In this document: piece by piece, positions 14,296-17,069 of the stretch
Numbering within the stretch: the stretch's first letter is position 1
Layout of the letters: the number at the start of each line of letters is the position of its first letter
Source of the DNA: Bacteroidaceae bacterium
GTDB lineage: Bacteria; Bacteroidota; Bacteroidia; Bacteroidales; Bacteroidaceae
Direction of reading: 5' to 3'
DNA: 17,069 nt
NCBI GenBank assembly: GCA_900769465.1
Contig: CAAGGT010000295.1
Span: 1 to 17,069, forward strand
Notes under the pieces: model-generated
What the model was told of the DNA's origin: nothing
Database searches by the model: none
What the model saw: the letters and a program-made list of their open reading frames with translations, nothing else
Translations under genes and position numbers: made by a program

Positions 14296-16100
14296 AACGT
14301 ATTAAGCCATACAAGGCAAGAAAACCTGAAGAAACAATCTTTCTAATAAGAAAAATTCTACACGAAAAACTTGGTATATTGCTTAAAGAAGAGCACTATG
14401 TTGGAGATGCCAATTTCTATTCGTGCAGGATTCACATTGCAAACAATTCACTTTCTGATTTGAATATCGGCACGAATGGTAAAGGTATGCAATTTGAGTA
14501 TGCCTTAGCTAGTGCATATGGTGAATTTATGGAGCGCCTACAAAATCAAATGTTACTTATGCATCGCAATATAAGTGGTGTGTATAATCAACGTATTGAC
14601 AATACTACTCTCGGAATAATAAAAGAAGATAATCTTAAGACTGCGTATGTATATGCACCAGACGAAAAGAATGTCAAATTTACACAGTCAATGGACTACA
14701 TCAGAAAGTATATTATGAGTTCAGACCTTAATCAGTTGGAGAAACTATTTGAAGGTAAGAACTTAACATTAGTCCCATATGTGAATATCTTCGATAATAA
14801 TATAGAATATTTACCTATTAATATTATTTTTTCTATCTGCACTTCGAATGGAATGTGTGCTGGTAACACACCTAAGGAGGCAATTATTCAAGGAATGAGT
14901 GAGATATTAGAAAGGTATGTTATCAGAAAAATTTATTATGAAAACATAACTCTCCCTACTATACCATTGGAAAAATTTAATAATACTGTTATTCATCAAA
15001 AAATCCTCGACTTAAAAACAAAGTATAATTGGGACTTCTTAATCAAAGATTGTTCATGTGACTTAAAGATTCCTGCAGTAGGTGTATTGATAATAGATCC
15101 TATCAATCACAAATATCTATTTCATATTGGTGTTGACCCTTCTCCTATTACAGCTTTGGAAAGAACACTAACAGAAATTTATCAAGGCAGATACGATTTG
15201 TCATTAAAACCGATAGATATAGAATTTCAAAATAGATTGCTAGATGACGAAAGCCTAAAAAGTTCCGAAATGTTCAAAACCTGCACAACAGGTAGTGGAC
15301 ATTACCCTATATCATTATTATTTGGAGAGCCATCTTATTTTTTTGAAGGTTTTGATTTAAGTTGGGGTGAATCCGATGATAGTGACTTTAATAAAATGTT
15401 GGCATTATTTGACCAAATTGGGGTGAAAGTTTATATTCGTGATGTTTCTTTTTTAGGTTTTCCAGCATATCATATATATGTTCCAGGAATGAGTGAATTT
15501 AGAAACCTTACCTCTAATGATGATATAACATTTGTTGATTTATTAAAAAGGGCTTACCCCATTAGTAGAAATATTAGTAATGCAAATGACTCTGAAATTA
15601 GATTATTACTCAATTATATTGAAAGTAACGAAAATATATCGTATAGCAATTTGAGATTTTGCAATGTTAACGACATGTGGCAGCATTACAATAAGAATCT
15701 AATCCTTTCGTTGCTATACTACACTATATCGGAATATCAGAAAGCCGCTGATAATATGGCTATTTTTGTTAATAATGCGACTTTTTCAAAGAAAGAGAGA
15801 GATTTCTTTTCATGCTTGCTAGCCGTTATGACAAGTAAGAGTGCCAAATATTCTATTGACTGGCTGAACAGAATGTATGGAAAGAAACTCGTAAATTTGT
15901 GTATGTCATTCTTGGAAGATAAAGGGTTCCTTAAATATCTAAATATCTCAAATTGCTACAATTGTGATTTATGTAAAATTAAAGCAACCTGCAGAGCAAA
16001 GGAAATTCTAACATTAGCCAGAAGAATGGAAGAAGCATATGTTGAGAATATGCCAGATCAAAACAAATTATTGAAAATATTGAAATATGAGCAAGATTAA
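14286..16100 (+). CDS. YcaO-domain protein
   Basis: This 604-residue enzyme starts inside the end of the B12-type gene (10-bp overlap). The YcaO fold binds ATP and phosphorylates a peptide amide, giving azolines, thioamides or amidines. Signature segments visible are IGTNGKGMQFEYALASAYGE at 61-80, continuing FMER with Glu 80 and Glu 83, and TSNGMCAGNTPKEAI at 186-200 followed by SEILER (Glu 206, Glu 209), the expected ATP/Mg ligands. The region after about residue 430 is helical, and Cys 557, 560, 563 and 569 form CX2CX2CX5C, a possible metal site. Length is near the stand-alone E. coli YcaO (about 586 residues). No fused or adjacent E1-like partner and no TfuA are seen, so leader recognition may come from the PqqD-like domain upstream. 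Confidence 0.8.
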   Translation: MELKRIKPYKARKPEETIFLIRKILHEKLGILLKEEHYVGDANFYSCRIHIANNSLSDLNIGTNGKGMQFEYALASAYGEFMERLQNQMLLMHRNISGVYNQRIDNTTLGIIKEDNLKTAYVYAPDEKNVKFTQSMDYIRKYIMSSDLNQLEKLFEGKNLTLVPYVNIFDNNIEYLPINIIFSICTSNGMCAGNTPKEAIIQGMSEILERYVIRKIYYENITLPTIPLEKFNNTVIHQKILDLKTKYNWDFLIKDCSCDLKIPAVGVLIIDPINHKYLFHIGVDPSPITALERTLTEIYQGRYDLSLKPIDIEFQNRLLDDESLKSSEMFKTCTTGSGHYPISLLFGEPSYFFEGFDLSWGESDDSDFNKMLALFDQIGVKVYIRDVSFLGFPAYHIYVPGMSEFRNLTSNDDITFVDLLKRAYPISRNISNANDSEIRLLLNYIESNENISYSNLRFCNVNDMWQHYNKNLILSLLYYTISEYQKAADNMAIFVNNATFSKKERDFFSCLLAVMTSKSAKYSIDWLNRMYGKKLVNLCMSFLEDKGFLKYLNISNCYNCDLCKIKATCRAKEILTLARRMEEAYVENMPDQNKLLKILKYEQD

Positions 16101-17069
16101 GAACCTATTATTTACTATAGTAAGTGTACTTCTATGTTCTTTTAATGCTTGGGGACAGAATGGAGTTTCAATTATCATAGGAAAAATCGTAGATGTAGAT
16201 AACGAACCAATAGTTGGGGGTACTTGTTTGCTCTTGAATCTGCCTGATTCAACCCAAGTAACAGGGACAACTACTAATGTGGATGGAGTATTTGAATTAA
16301 AAGCGAATAAAGGCAAGGAATATATACTTCATATATCATTTATCGGCTTTGAAGCATACACATCAAACATTACATTGAATGAATCAATAGATATTGGCAA
16401 AATAACACTATCCGAAAAAACCCATACATTAGAAGATGTTGTTATCACGGCTCAAATGGTGGACCGATTTTCAGATAGGAAAGAATATAAACTGACAAAC
16501 GCTGATAAAGAACAATATAGCAGTGCATTGTCTGCTTTGGAGTTTTTGCCAAAGATTCAGGTAATAGATCAGAGTGTTTCTTCTGTGGATGGAAAGGGTG
16601 TCAAGATCCTCATCAATGGGGTTCCTTCGACTGCGACAGATTTGTCTATCATTTCCCCGTCAAACATTACAAAAATAGATTATTACACACAGCCTCCGGT
16701 CCAGTATTCGAATATGGGATTGGGCGCTGTAATTAATGTTGTGACAAAGACAAATGAGAATGGCGGTATAGTAGGACTTAATACTCAAAATGCTGTAACA
16801 ACAGGTTTTGGTAACAATACAGTAAATTTCAAATATAATTTTGGCAATTCTCAAGTAGGAGTTACTTACAATATCAATTACAGGAACTACAACAAGAGGA
16901 TTCTTGATGAATCATTACAGTATTTTATAGATAACGAAGAATACAGAAAGGAGAAGGCTGGAAAAGAAAGTCCTTATGCATATGAAGAGCAGATGGCAGA
17001 AATCAGCTTTAATAATGCTAAAGCGGATAACTATGTTTTCAGTACCAAGCTGTCATTGAAGTCTCTGAA
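16087..17069 (+). CDS. Outer-membrane beta-barrel protein 2 (partial, cut by right edge)
   Basis: The ATG at 16087 lies inside the end of the YcaO gene (14-bp overlap), and the frame stays open to the window edge, giving at least 327 residues. Residues 1-23 are a signal peptide (MSKIKNLLFTIVSVLLCSFN, cleavage near WGQ). Residues about 28-110 form a carboxypeptidase-regulatory-like domain (KIVDVDNEPIVGG). LEDVVITAQ near 118-126 resembles the TonB-box-like segment, followed by a plug (ALSALEFLPKIQVID, then YYTQPPVQYSNMGLGAVINV) and the start of the barrel. It is the same class as barrel 1 but the sequence is diverged. Coupling to the YcaO gene places it in the operon. Direction of transport and substrate are unknown. 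Confidence 0.8.
   Translation, partial: MSKIKNLLFTIVSVLLCSFNAWGQNGVSIIIGKIVDVDNEPIVGGTCLLLNLPDSTQVTGTTTNVDGVFELKANKGKEYILHISFIGFEAYTSNITLNESIDIGKITLSEKTHTLEDVVITAQMVDRFSDRKEYKLTNADKEQYSSALSALEFLPKIQVIDQSVSSVDGKGVKILINGVPSTATDLSIISPSNITKIDYYTQPPVQYSNMGLGAVINVVTKTNENGGIVGLNTQNAVTTGFGNNTVNFKYNFGNSQVGVTYNINYRNYNKRILDESLQYFIDNEEYRKEKAGKESPYAYEEQMAEISFNNAKADNYVFSTKLSLKSL

Overview
The window looks like a Bacteroidota chromosome or integrative element, most likely of the order Bacteroidales. Pointers to this are: AT-rich coding sequence, few Shine-Dalgarno motifs, -7 elements of the TAnnTTTG type, a TPR/membrane/HTH regulator typical of the group, a DUF3244-like secreted protein, and outer-membrane barrels with a carboxypeptidase-regulatory-like N-terminal domain. 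Assignment below order is not possible from the sequence alone.

Region 1 (1-1658) is visibly richer in GC (33 of 60 bases in 241-300, against 18 of 60 in 2041-2100). It resembles accessory cargo of a conjugative element: the tail of an unidentified ORF, a J-domain protein with an LPD29-like region, and a small ORF broken by two in-frame stops. Region 2 (1772-3747) holds a regulator with an N-terminal lipobox, periplasmic TPRs, one membrane helix, and a cytoplasmic coiled coil with a helix-turn-helix. After it come a G10 tract, a perfect 36-bp palindrome and a -7 box.

Region 3 (3748 to the right edge) is a compact, all-forward ribosomally synthesised and post-translationally modified peptide (RiPP) cluster. 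It encodes a DUF3244-like secreted protein, a GG-leader precursor with a Gly-rich core carrying six Cys at every fourth residue, a GC-rich hairpin, radical SAM/SPASM enzyme 1, outer-membrane barrel 1, a peptidase-containing ABC transporter (C39 domain with QPDAMDCG motif), and a 151-residue membrane-fusion-like protein. Next come a second short GG-leader precursor candidate, another hairpin, radical SAM/SPASM enzyme 2, a B12-type radical SAM enzyme with a PqqD-like C-terminal domain, a YcaO protein, and barrel 2, which is cut by the window edge. Several genes overlap by 4-14 bp, so translational coupling is likely.

Proposed working model (inference): the two precursors are bound through RRE-like domains, modified by the SPASM enzymes, the B12-type radical SAM enzyme and the YcaO protein, cut after the double Gly by the C39 transporter, passed through the small accessory protein, and moved across or sensed at the outer membrane by the barrels. 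Precursor 1 could become thioether-bridged, azoline-bearing (its core resembles that of microcin B17) or both. No E1-like YcaO partner, TfuA or flavin dehydrogenase is visible, so the set of tailoring enzymes is unusual. The product and its activity cannot be read from the sequence.
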